A stretch of DNA of 64,000 nt from Nocardia takedensis NBRC 100417 (lineage in GTDB: Bacteria; Actinomycetota; Actinomycetes; Mycobacteriales; Mycobacteriaceae). Made by a program: the position numbers and the translations under genes. Of this stretch, positions 56,661 to 64,000 are shown piece by piece. The stretch covers positions 1-64,000 of the forward strand of contig NZ_BAGG01000099.1 in assembly GCF_000308695.1 (NCBI RefSeq), written 5' to 3'. The notes beneath the pieces are model-generated. The model was not told where the DNA came from. It did no database searches and saw only the letters and a program-made list of their open reading frames with translations. Positions within the stretch are counted from its first letter, which is position 1. Each line of letters opens with the position of its first letter.

Positions 56661-57436
56661 CAGACCTGCTCCAGCGACTTCATCCGATCCAGCACCGATT
56701 CGGCGGTGGGCGAACGCAATTCGGAGACGATACGGCCGTCGGCCAAGAAGACGACCCGGTCGGCGAAGGAGGCGGCATGCGGTTCGTGGGTGACGATGAC
56801 GACCGTCTGGCGGAATTCGTCCACCGCGGCGCGCAGGATCGACAGCACCTCCTCCGAGGACCGCGAATCCAGGTTGCCGGTCGGTTCGTCGCCGAAGATG
56901 ATCTCCGGCTTGCCGACCAGCGCACGCGCGCAGGCCACCCGTTGCTGCTGGCCGCCGGACAGTTCGCTGGGACGGTGCCCGAGTCGCTCGGTCAGGCCCA
57001 GCCTGCCCACCACGGTGTCGAGCCACGCGCGGTCGACCTCGCGGCCCGCGATATCCAGCGGCAGGGTGATGTTCTCCAGCGCCGTCAGCGTCGGGACCAG
57101 GTTGAACGCCTGGAACACGAAGCCGATGCGGTCGCGCCGCAGTTTGGTCATCTGCTTGTCGCCGAGATCGGTCAGGTCGGTGTCGCCGATGCGCACGGTG
57201 CCGGAGGTGGCGCTGTCCAGGCCGGCCAGGCAGTGCATCAAGGTCGACTTGCCCGACCCCGACGGACCCATGATCGCCGTGAATTCGCCGCGCGCGAATT
57301 CGGCCGACACCCTGTCCAGTGCCGTGACCTGCGTATCTCCCGATCCGTAAATCTTGCTCACATCGATGGCGCTGGCCGCGACGTCGGCCGCGACCACCGG
57401 TTCGGCGATGTCGGTACCCACTGCGTGCGAAGTCAT
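56660..57436 (-). CDS. ABC transporter ATP-binding protein of the MacB type
   Basis: 258 residues. Walker A GPSGSGKS at 57-64, signature LSGGQQQR at 159-166, Walker B EIIFGDEP followed by TGNLD, and the His switch VTHEPHAAS. The Q-loop VFQAFNLVPTLTALENI is typical of the MacB/LolD group. It powers the adjacent permease and lies upstream of it with a TGATG overlap. An ATG at 57436 begins a 22-residue N-terminal extension before the core (ASAIDVSKIYGSG). Confidence 0.95.
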   Translation of the reverse strand: MTSHAVGTDIAEPVVAADVAASAIDVSKIYGSGDTQVTALDRVSAEFARGEFTAIMGPSGSGKSTLMHCLAGLDSATSGTVRIGDTDLTDLGDKQMTKLRRDRIGFVFQAFNLVPTLTALENITLPLDIAGREVDRAWLDTVVGRLGLTERLGHRPSELSGGQQQRVACARALVGKPEIIFGDEPTGNLDSRSSEEVLSILRAAVDEFRQTVVIVTHEPHAASFADRVVFLADGRIVSELRSPTAESVLDRMKSLEQV

Positions 57437-57597
57437 GCCCTCCAGTCTGTCTGCCCGGAGTTCGCCGCGCCATCAGGGATACCCCCGAGTCCCCTCGGCG
57501 TACCGTGGGACCGCACACGCCCCCGGCCGCCCGGTGATGATTTTCCGGTACGTTGAGGTTCGGATCACAGGGATCCGGAATTGGCAGGTAGAGACGA

Positions 57598-58083
57598 GTG
57601 AGCATTCGCACCATTCCGCTGCGCACCCTGTCCGGCGACCAGGCCACCCTGGCCGAACTGGTCGGCGACAACGTCGTGCTGCTGGTGAACGTGGCCTCCA
57701 AATGTGGCCTGACCCCCCAGTATTCGGGCCTTGTCGAGTTGCAGCAGACCTACGGCCCGCAGGGTTTCAGCGTCGTCGGGGTGCCGTGTAACCAGTTCAT
57801 GGGGCAGGAACCCGGCACCGCCGAGGAGATCGCCGAATTCTGCGCCACCACCTACGGCGTGGACTTCCCGCTGCTGGAGAAGGCCGAGGTCAACGGCGAG
57901 AACCGGCATCCGCTCTACGCGGAGTTGACGCAGTCGGCCGACGCCGAAGGCGCCGCGGGCGACATCCAGTGGAATTTCGAGAAGTTCCTGATCGACCGGT
58001 CGGGTTCGGTCGCGGGCCGGTTCCGGCCGCGCACCACCCCGGAGGCCCCGGAACTGCGCTCGGCCGTCGAAGGTCTGCTCTGA
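57598..58083 (+). CDS. glutathione peroxidase family thiol peroxidase
   Basis: 161 residues. The peroxidatic residue is Cys36 in NVASKCGLTPQY (cysteine rather than selenocysteine). The GPx motifs VGVPCNQFMGQEPG and WNFEKFLID with the catalytic Gln and Trp are intact; Cys in VPCNQF could act in resolving. Actinomycetes lack glutathione, so mycothiol or thioredoxin is the probable reductant. The start is a GTG at 57598. A strong hairpin follows the stop. Confidence 0.95.
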   Translation: MSIRTIPLRTLSGDQATLAELVGDNVVLLVNVASKCGLTPQYSGLVELQQTYGPQGFSVVGVPCNQFMGQEPGTAEEIAEFCATTYGVDFPLLEKAEVNGENRHPLYAELTQSADAEGAAGDIQWNFEKFLIDRSGSVAGRFRPRTTPEAPELRSAVEGLL

Positions 58084-58110
58084 CCGTGTGAACCCGGCGC
58101 GCACAGACGA

Positions 58111-58148
58111 TTTCGGCCCGATCGGACACCCGTCCGGTCGGGCCGAAA
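58111..58148. terminator. bidirectional terminator between gpx and the kinase gene
   Basis: TTTCGGCCCGA (58111-58121) pairs with TCGGGCCGAAA (58138-58148); one mismatch, then CGGAC/GTCCG continue the stem to a 4-base ACCC loop. The AAA/TTT ends give a short T-tract in both directions between convergent genes. Confidence 0.85.
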
Positions 58149-58172
58149 CGCATCGGCACGTTCGACGCCGCC

Positions 58173-60005
58173 TCAGTTCAGCGGAGCCGACCGCCACCAG
58201 CGCAGCACCTCGTCGATGGTGCCGACGATGCCGTCGGTGTACATCAGGATCTGCTCGCGATCCTTGTCGCCGGTGAACACGGTGACCATCTTCGGGCCGC
58301 TGTTCTCGAACTTGTAGTTCGTGTAGGACTTGCCGCCGTTGCTATCGGTGGACTGCACCGCGTCCTTGGGCAGGTTGTTCACCGCGGCGCGGGCGTCGGC
58401 CGCCGACTCGTAGATGTAGAAGGTGTAGAACGGGTCGTCGTTGCCGCCGCCGCCGAAGCAGTCCCACTGGTGCACCCAATCCCCGAAATCGGGGGTGCCG
58501 GTGGTGGGGGTGGACGGCGAGCTCGAACCGTAGGACCCGCAGGTCGCGCCGTTGTAGCCGGTGTCACCGGATTCCGAGGCGGGCACCATGCGCGGGAATT
58601 CGCTGCTGATCGCATCGCCGTCGGGGTCCAGCGCGCCCGGGGTGTTCGAACCCGAGGTGGGCGGCGCGCCGTAGGTCGGCCTGCCCGACGCGGCGGTCGT
58701 GGTCGGTGTGTCGGAGCTGTCGCTGCCCGCGACCACGCCGATCACGGCCAGCACCACCACCAACAGCACCACGCCCGCCACCGACAGGCCGATGATCAGC
58801 CCGGTGTTGGACTTCTTCGGCGGCTGCGGGCGACCGTACTGCCCCGCGCCGCCCCCTTGACCGGGCGGCGGTCCGGGCGGCTGCTGGGCGAAACCGTAGG
58901 TGTTCTGACCGCCGTAGGGCGCGGTCGGCGCGGGTTGCTGCTGGGTCGGGCCGCTCGCGTACGGGTTGGGAGCCGAGGTGTTGGCCATCGTCGCGCCGGT
59001 CAGATGCTGCGGACCGCTGGTCATCGGCGACGGACCGCTCTGGTACGGCGACGGGCCGCTGGTGTAGGCGGGACCGCTCGTGTACGGCGACCCCGTCATC
59101 GGATTCTGGCCCGTCACCGGGACCGGCGGACCCGTCACCGGCCTGCCGACCAGCGGGATGCCCGGCGCGCTCGGGTTCGCCAGCGCCTGCTGGGCGGCGG
59201 CCGCGAACTCCGAACAGCTCTCGAACCTGTCCTCGGGACGCTTGGCCATCGCCTTGGTCAGCACCGCGTCCAGCGCGAAGGACAGCCCGGGCCGCACGCT
59301 GCTCAGCGCGGGCGGCGGCGACTGGAGATGCCCCTGGATCACCTGCGCCGGATTGGTCGCCGCGAACGGGCCGCTGCCGGTGAACAGCCAGAACAGCGCG
59401 CACGCCAGCGAATACTGGTCGGAGCGGTGATCCAGCGACGCGCCCGTGAGCTGTTCGGGCGAGGCGTAGGCCAGCGTGGCGGTGAACGTGCCGGTCTGGG
59501 TGAGATGGCCGGTGTCGTCGCGCAGCCGGGCGATGCCGAAGTCGGTGAGGTAGACGCGTTCACCGCGGCCGCTGCCCGAGCGCGCCAGCAGGATGTTGGC
59601 CGGTTTGACGTCGCGGTGCAGCACCCCCATGCCGTGCGCGTAGTCCAACGCGTCCGCCGTCTCCTTGACGATCTGGATCGCGCGCGCGGGCGGCAGCGTC
59701 TCCGGATCCACCGAGGCGGCGTCGATCCCGTCGATGAACTGCATCGAGATCCACAACTGCTCGTCGTCCAGACCGCGGTCGTAGACCGTGACGATGTTCG
59801 GGTGGTCGAGGCGGGCGACCAGATCCGCCTCCCTCTCGAACCGCGCGCGCACCTCCTTGTCGAAGAACATCTCCCGGTTCAACAACTTCAGCGCCGTCAT
59901 CCTCGGCAGGCGCGGATGTTTCGCCAGGTACACCGAACCCATGCCACCGCGGCCGAGTTGCCGCTCGATGACATAGCCGGCGAAAACGTCACCGTTGGCC
60001 AGCAT
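58173..60005 (-). CDS. membrane-anchored serine/threonine protein kinase (PknB-type)
   Basis: 610 residues. Kinase domain 1-275: glycine loop LGRGGMGSV (18-26), Lys40, catalytic HRDVKPAN with Asp132, DFG at 155-157 and an activation loop with Thr-rich TGTFTAT. A Pro/Ser/Gly linker (280-400) with repeated xSGP units (YTSGP, PYQSGP, MTSGP) precedes a single membrane helix (about 401-427) and a roughly 180-residue extracellular domain with two Cys in GATCGSYG and WDCFGG. The ATG at 60005 places the kinase core at the N-terminus. The ectodomain family is not recognised; it is the probable sensor. Confidence 0.92.
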   Translation of the reverse strand: MLANGDVFAGYVIERQLGRGGMGSVYLAKHPRLPRMTALKLLNREMFFDKEVRARFEREADLVARLDHPNIVTVYDRGLDDEQLWISMQFIDGIDAASVDPETLPPARAIQIVKETADALDYAHGMGVLHRDVKPANILLARSGSGRGERVYLTDFGIARLRDDTGHLTQTGTFTATLAYASPEQLTGASLDHRSDQYSLACALFWLFTGSGPFAATNPAQVIQGHLQSPPPALSSVRPGLSFALDAVLTKAMAKRPEDRFESCSEFAAAAQQALANPSAPGIPLVGRPVTGPPVPVTGQNPMTGSPYTSGPAYTSGPSPYQSGPSPMTSGPQHLTGATMANTSAPNPYASGPTQQQPAPTAPYGGQNTYGFAQQPPGPPPGQGGGAGQYGRPQPPKKSNTGLIIGLSVAGVVLLVVVLAVIGVVAGSDSSDTPTTTAASGRPTYGAPPTSGSNTPGALDPDGDAISSEFPRMVPASESGDTGYNGATCGSYGSSSPSTPTTGTPDFGDWVHQWDCFGGGGNDDPFYTFYIYESAADARAAVNNLPKDAVQSTDSNGGKSYTNYKFENSGPKMVTVFTGDKDREQILMYTDGIVGTIDEVLRWWRSAPLN

Positions 60006-60175
60006 TTGTCTGCTCCACTTCTCGCCGCCACCGGGACCCACCGATGATCGGGCGTACAGCATGAGAACGCGCCCGAGCATCGCCCGACCACGGAAAACAT
60101 CGAAACCATAGCAGTTGTCGCATGCTCCGCGGTGGGCCCGAGGATTCGGGGGACGAGGTGCGACAGGGGTGCGGC

Positions 60176-61975
60176 CTAGGGCGGCGGACGCGGGTCCGAG
60201 GAGGGCCTGCCGTCCGGTCCGTTCGCACTCGGCGGCGGGACGCGACGAACCCTGGCCTCGGGCAACGCGATCGTGATCGGCTTGACGGGCCGCTTCTTGC
60301 CCGCGCCCTCCCCTCCCTGCCCGGGACGATGCGCGTTGTCCCCCGCTTGCCCGGACCCCGGCGCATCGGTCCCCGCCCCTGCGGAACGGTGCGCGTTGCC
60401 CCCCGCTTGCCCGGGGCGGGGCGCGTTCTCGCTCGACGGGGCCGCGCGGCGGGCGTTCTCGCCGGTCTGAGTCGGCCGGTGCGCACCGTCGCCGGACTGC
60501 GCGGGGCGGTGCGGGCTCACGCCCGACTGCGGCAAACGTGACGCGCTCTCACCCGGTTGCGCCGGGCGGTGCGGGTCGACCGGTGCGTGCGATGTCGGAT
60601 CGACCCTCGGCGCGCGCGGGGCCGAGGGTGGCTGCCCGGGGCGGTGCGCGGGCGAATCCTGGCCACGGGCGGGCCGGGGCGGACCTGGCTGACCTGGTCC
60701 GCCTTGGTGTGGCGGGCCGGGCGGGCGCGGCGGGACGAGGTTGTGCGCGGACCCGCTGCGGTACGGGCCCGGCGGCGGACCCACCGTCTCGTGCGCGGGG
60801 CCGCTCGCGTAGCCGGGACCGGGCTGGGGCGGCACGACACCGTGATTGGTGCCGCTGGTGTGCGGGGGACGCGGCGGAACCGGTCCTTGATGGGGCGGAC
60901 CCGGACGGGGCCGGACGGGGGGACGCGGCGGTTCGCCGTGGGCGGTGGGCGCGGACGGCTGCATCGGGTGCCGCGGCCTCGAGGATCGCGGGTCCACGGG
61001 CGGCCCGCCCTGGGGGCCGTGCGGGTACCCGGTGTGGGGGAATCCGCCGTGCTGGGTCGGGTACGGTCCGGCTTGGGGATGGCCGGTCTGCGAGACCGGG
61101 CGCGGACCGGTCGGCGGGCGCTGCTGTCCGGGCGGGACGAGCGCGCGACGCGCGGCGGCCGCGAACTCCGAGCAACTGGCGAAGCGGTCGTCGGGCCGTT
61201 TGGCCAGCGCCTTGGCCAGCACGGCGTCGAAGGCGGGCGGGATGCCCGCCCGCAGCGGACGCAACGGCGGAACCTGGCCGTAGAGGTGGCCGTTCATGAC
61301 CGCGGCCGGGCTCGCGCCCTGGAAGGGGGCGGTGCCCGCCAGCATCCAGAACAGCGTGCAGGCCAGCGAGTACTGGTCGCAGCGGTGGTCGAGGGAGGCG
61401 CCGCTGAGCTGTTCGGGCGAGGCGTAGGCCAGGGTGGCGGTGATCGTGCCCGCCGAGCCGAGGGTGGTGTCGCTGTCGCGCATGCCCGCGATGCCGAAAT
61501 CGGTGAGCAGCACGCGTTCCGGCTGACCGATCGGGGCCTTGGCGAGCAGGATGTTCGCCGGTTTCACATCGCGGTGCAGCACGCCGTTGGCGTGCGCGAA
61601 ATCCAGGGCGGCGGCCGTCTCGCCGATGATCTGCACCGCGCGCCACGGCGCCATCACGTTGACGTCGACGCTGGCCGCGTCCGAGCCCGCGACGAACTGC
61701 ATCGAGATCCACAGTTGCTCGTCCTCGGCGCCGCGGTCGTACACGGTGACGATGTTCGGATGGTCGAGTCGGGCCACCAGGTCGGCTTCCCGCTCGAAGC
61801 GGGACCGGATCTCGACATCGCTGTAGAGATCCCGCTCCAGCAGCTTCAACGCCGTCAGCCGCGGCAGTCGGGGATGCTGAGCCAGATACACGGTGCCCAT
61901 GCCGCCCTGACCGAGCACGCGCTTGATCACGTATCCGGCGAAGGTCTCGCCAGTTCGCAACACGGTGGAGTTCAC
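60176..61975 (-). CDS. soluble serine/threonine protein kinase with Pro-rich repeat tail
   Basis: 599 residues. Kinase domain about 10-285: LGQGGMGTV, Lys44, HRDVKPAN with Asp136, DFG at 159-161. Over this part it resembles the downstream kinase closely (FAGYVI, HPRLPRxTALKLL, DHPNIVTVYDRG, SMQF), so the pair is a tandem duplication. The remaining 310 residues are Pro/Gly/His-rich without any membrane segment; from about residue 470 they form roughly 11-13-residue repeats of the pattern HRPxQxGxxA. The GTG at 61975 follows a GAGGGGG. A GTG at 61963 is possible. The tail probably binds partners. Confidence 0.9.
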   Translation of the reverse strand: MNSTVLRTGETFAGYVIKRVLGQGGMGTVYLAQHPRLPRLTALKLLERDLYSDVEIRSRFEREADLVARLDHPNIVTVYDRGAEDEQLWISMQFVAGSDAASVDVNVMAPWRAVQIIGETAAALDFAHANGVLHRDVKPANILLAKAPIGQPERVLLTDFGIAGMRDSDTTLGSAGTITATLAYASPEQLSGASLDHRCDQYSLACTLFWMLAGTAPFQGASPAAVMNGHLYGQVPPLRPLRAGIPPAFDAVLAKALAKRPDDRFASCSEFAAAARRALVPPGQQRPPTGPRPVSQTGHPQAGPYPTQHGGFPHTGYPHGPQGGPPVDPRSSRPRHPMQPSAPTAHGEPPRPPVRPRPGPPHQGPVPPRPPHTSGTNHGVVPPQPGPGYASGPAHETVGPPPGPYRSGSAHNLVPPRPPGPPHQGGPGQPGPPRPARGQDSPAHRPGQPPSAPRAPRVDPTSHAPVDPHRPAQPGESASRLPQSGVSPHRPAQSGDGAHRPTQTGENARRAAPSSENAPRPGQAGGNAHRSAGAGTDAPGSGQAGDNAHRPGQGGEGAGKKRPVKPITIALPEARVRRVPPPSANGPDGRPSSDPRPPP

Positions 61976-62115
61976 CCCCCTCGAGGGTCGAGCACGTGGA
62001 TCCTATGGATGTATCTCGCGGGACCACGTGGACGCAACATTTCATTATCCACTGTCCGGGACGAGGGCACGGCGGTCCCCGGCGAATTGTCGGTGGCGGT
62101 CACTAGGCTGGCCCC

Positions 62116-62886
62116 ATGCGCATTGGAGCACACGTCCGGCTCGACGGCGACCCGATCGGCTTCGGTGAGAAACTCGGCGCCGAGGTCATCCAGATGTTCG
62201 TGGTCGATCCGCAGAGCTGGGACAAACCGACCCCGCACCCGCGGACCGAGGAGATCCTGGCCAGTCCGATCGATGTCGTGGTGCACTCCTCCTATCAGAT
62301 CAATGTCGCCAGTCTGAACAACCGACTGCGGATGCCCTCGCGCAACGCGGTGGCCCAGCAGGCGAAGGCCGCGGCCGATCTGGGCGCGTTCGGTCTGGTG
62401 GTGCACGGCGGGCACGTCCGCTCCGACGAGGAGATCGAGGCGGGCGTGGTCAACTGGCGCAAATTGTTCGAGCGCCAGCAGGACAAGGGCGGTTTCGCGG
62501 TGCCGATCCTGATCGAGAACACCGCGGGCGGCAACCACGCGATGGCCCGGCACTTCGATTCCATCGCCCGACTCTGGGACGCGGTGGGCGATTTCGGCGC
62601 GGGCTTCTGCCTGGACACCTGTCACGCCTGGGCGGGCGGTGAGGAACTGGTCGGCGTCGTGGAGCGGATCAGGGCGATCACCGGCCGCATCGATCTGGTG
62701 CACCTGAATTCCTCGCGCGACGAATTCGACTCCGGCGCGGACCGGCACGCCAATTTCGCGGACGGCACGATCGATCCGCAACTGCTCGCCGAGGTGTGCC
62801 GCACCGCCGACGCGCCGGTGATCCTGGAGACGCCCGCCGAGGGGGTCGCCGACGATCTGGCCTATCTGCGCGAGCACGTCGGCTGA
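62116..62886 (+). CDS. nfo: endonuclease IV (AP endonuclease)
   Basis: 256 residues, close to M. tuberculosis End (Rv0670) in length and sequence. Zn-ligand-containing motifs are present: IGAHV at the start, VVHSSYQINVAS, VVHGGHV, LIENTAGG, CLDTCHAWA, DLVHLNSSRDEFDSGADRH and the C-terminal ILETP. It cleaves DNA at abasic sites in base-excision repair. The ATG at 62116 is well placed. It diverges from the tandem kinases. Confidence 0.95.
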   Translation: MRIGAHVRLDGDPIGFGEKLGAEVIQMFVVDPQSWDKPTPHPRTEEILASPIDVVVHSSYQINVASLNNRLRMPSRNAVAQQAKAAADLGAFGLVVHGGHVRSDEEIEAGVVNWRKLFERQQDKGGFAVPILIENTAGGNHAMARHFDSIARLWDAVGDFGAGFCLDTCHAWAGGEELVGVVERIRAITGRIDLVHLNSSRDEFDSGADRHANFADGTIDPQLLAEVCRTADAPVILETPAEGVADDLAYLREHVG

Positions 62887-63000
62887 CTCGCGCGCGGGTC
62901 AGCGCTTCTGATCAACGCGACGAAAACCCTGGTAGCGGGGCAGGTTCGGGTGGTCTGCTCGGGATACGCCCGATGTATTCCGACCAGCGAAGGTGATCCC

Positions 63001-63924
63001 ATGACGAGCCTGCACGCCACCGAAACGATCGTGACCAAACTCGGCGCCCGCATCGGCGCCACGGTCGACAACGTCCGACTCGGCGGCGATCTGGACCCGG
63101 CCGCGGTGGCCGCGATCCGGGCCGCGCTGCTCGAGCACAAGGTGATCTTCTTCCGCGGGCAGGATCATCTCACCGAGGACGGCCAGTACGAGTTCGCCGA
63201 ACTGCTCGGCACCCCGACCACGCCGCATCCCACCGTCACCTCCCAGGGCGTGAAGACGCTGGCGATCGATTCGGAGAACGGTCGCGCCAACAGTTGGCAC
63301 AGCGACGTCACCTTCGTCGACCGGATCCCGAAGGCGTCGATCCTGCGCGCGGTGCATCTACCGCCCTACGGCGGGTCGACCACCTGGGCCTCCACGGTCG
63401 CGGCCTACGAATCGCTGCCGTCGTCGCTGAAGGTGCTGGCGGAGAACCTGCGCGCGGTGCACAGCAATGTCTACGACTACGCCGCCACCCAGGTGCCGCC
63501 GGAGAACCAGAACACCGCCGCCTACCGGGCCGAGTTCCGTTCCACGCGCTACGAGACCGAGCACCCGGTGGTGCGGGTGCACCCGGAGACGGGTGAGCGT
63601 GCGCTGGTCCTCGGTCATTTCGTCCAGCAGTTCGTCGGTCTGACGACCACCGAGTCGCAGGCGCTGTTCCGTCTGTTGCAGGACCGGGTTATCCGCTTGG
63701 AGAACACCCCGCGCTGGAACTGGCAGCCCGGTGACGTCGCGATCTGGGACAACCGCGCCACCCAGCACTATGCCGTGGACGACTACGACGGCGCGCCCCG
63801 CAGGCTGACCCGCATCACCTTGGCGGGCGACATCCCGGTGGGCGTCGACGGTCGGTCCAGCGTCTCGCTGACCGGCGACGCCGCGCACTACTCGATCGTC
63901 GAGCAGGTCGCGGCGGCGGCCTGA
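63001..63924 (+). CDS. TauD/TfdA family Fe(II)/2-oxoglutarate dioxygenase
   Basis: 307 residues. Iron ligands His100 and Asp102 (SWHSDVTF) and His256 (ATQHYAVDDY), with the 2-oxoglutarate-binding Arg271 (RRLTRIT). The layout matches the taurine dioxygenase/alkylsulfatase group, including the mycobacterial Rv3406-type enzymes that release sulphite or sulphate from organosulphur compounds or alkyl sulphates. AAGG lies just before the ATG at 63001. Substrate is not certain from sequence. Alone on its strand after nfo (114-base gap). Confidence 0.92.
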   Translation: MTSLHATETIVTKLGARIGATVDNVRLGGDLDPAAVAAIRAALLEHKVIFFRGQDHLTEDGQYEFAELLGTPTTPHPTVTSQGVKTLAIDSENGRANSWHSDVTFVDRIPKASILRAVHLPPYGGSTTWASTVAAYESLPSSLKVLAENLRAVHSNVYDYAATQVPPENQNTAAYRAEFRSTRYETEHPVVRVHPETGERALVLGHFVQQFVGLTTTESQALFRLLQDRVIRLENTPRWNWQPGDVAIWDNRATQHYAVDDYDGAPRRLTRITLAGDIPVGVDGRSSVSLTGDAAHYSIVEQVAAAA

Positions 63925-63937
63925 CCGGGCGGGCGTC

Positions 63938-63967
63938 GCGGCGGGAAAGGCCGCGGCGGGAAAGGCC
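63938..63967. repeat. perfect 15-base tandem duplication
   Basis: GCGGCGGGAAAGGCC occurs twice head-to-tail just after the dioxygenase stop, with a third partial copy (CGGCGG) next. The final 76 bases of the window hold no supported gene; they may belong to a gene continuing past the edge. Confidence 0.7.
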
Positions 63968-64000
63968 ACGGCGGCAGGGGTCACCGTGGCCGAGGACCGG

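Noticed and set aside
1..64000. CRISPR arrays, tRNA or rRNA genes, insertion sequences, phage attachment sites
   Set aside because: No regularly spaced direct repeats, no tRNA-like cloverleaf segments, no transposase motifs (DDE) and no integrase gene were seen by eye; a dedicated search could still find small RNAs.

Overview
This very GC-rich window looks like the chromosome of a mycolic-acid actinomycete in the Nocardiaceae, most likely Nocardia. The gene order largely follows the Mycobacterium tuberculosis Rv3241c-Rv3268 neighbourhood as I remember it: hpf, comF, lpqB, mtrB, mtrA, tmk, ahcY, the tetR-rubredoxin-alkB genes, manA, an SIS-type gene, manB, a DUF3499 gene, whiB2, fbiA/fbiB, a GDP-mannose pyrophosphorylase, wbbL, rmlD, an LCP ligase and a TIGR03089 gene. 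Several blocks differ from that order and are the more interesting parts.

Layout. 1-3.8 kb: a truncated S9 peptidase and a thiolase (minus), then an XRE-type HTH gene, an EspR-like gene and an ImmA/IrrE-like protease (plus). 3.8-12.3 kb (minus): hpf, comF, lpqB, mtrB, mtrA, tmk and ahcY. 12.4-16.8 kb (minus): an alkane hydroxylase cluster alkB1-rubA-rubB-tetR-alkB2, followed by a secreted lipase with an iron-box-like site at its start. 17-26 kb: fbiA-fbiB-Nudix (minus) diverging from whiB2, a degenerate zincin, DUF3499, manB, an SIS-like gene, manA and a CDF transporter (plus). The whiB2 leader holds a promoter, a possible leaderless upstream ORF and a LexA-type box.

26.7-31.6 kb is an accessory block lying between two CDF transporter paralogues: a RelE/DUF6247-like toxin-antitoxin pair, an XRE-DUF5753 regulator with two palindromic operators, an unrecognised three-gene coupled operon containing two paralogues, a zinc alcohol dehydrogenase and a small internally duplicated membrane protein. 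32.5-39.5 kb: a phytoene-desaturase-like oxidoreductase and the mannose/rhamnose cell-wall genes (GMPP, wbbL, rmlD, LCP, TIGR03089). 39.6-43.7 kb: a P450, a type-B carboxylesterase and small FmdB, SelW-like and YchJ genes.

43.7-54.1 kb is the best candidate for an under-described system. A Rad50-like ATPase and a small partner diverge from a tightly coupled DUF5691 - MoxR AAA+ ATPase - DUF5682 - vWA operon. 54.1-64 kb: a MacB/FtsX-type ABC transporter, glutathione peroxidase, two tandem PknB-type kinases (one membrane-anchored, one soluble with a repeat tail), endonuclease IV and a TauD-type dioxygenase.

Functionally the core combines envelope control (MtrAB-LpqB, LCP, the rhamnosyl linker, GDP-mannose supply), cofactor F420 synthesis, the SAH cycle, dTTP synthesis and alkane oxidation. 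All identifications come from reading motifs and gene order; no database search was run.
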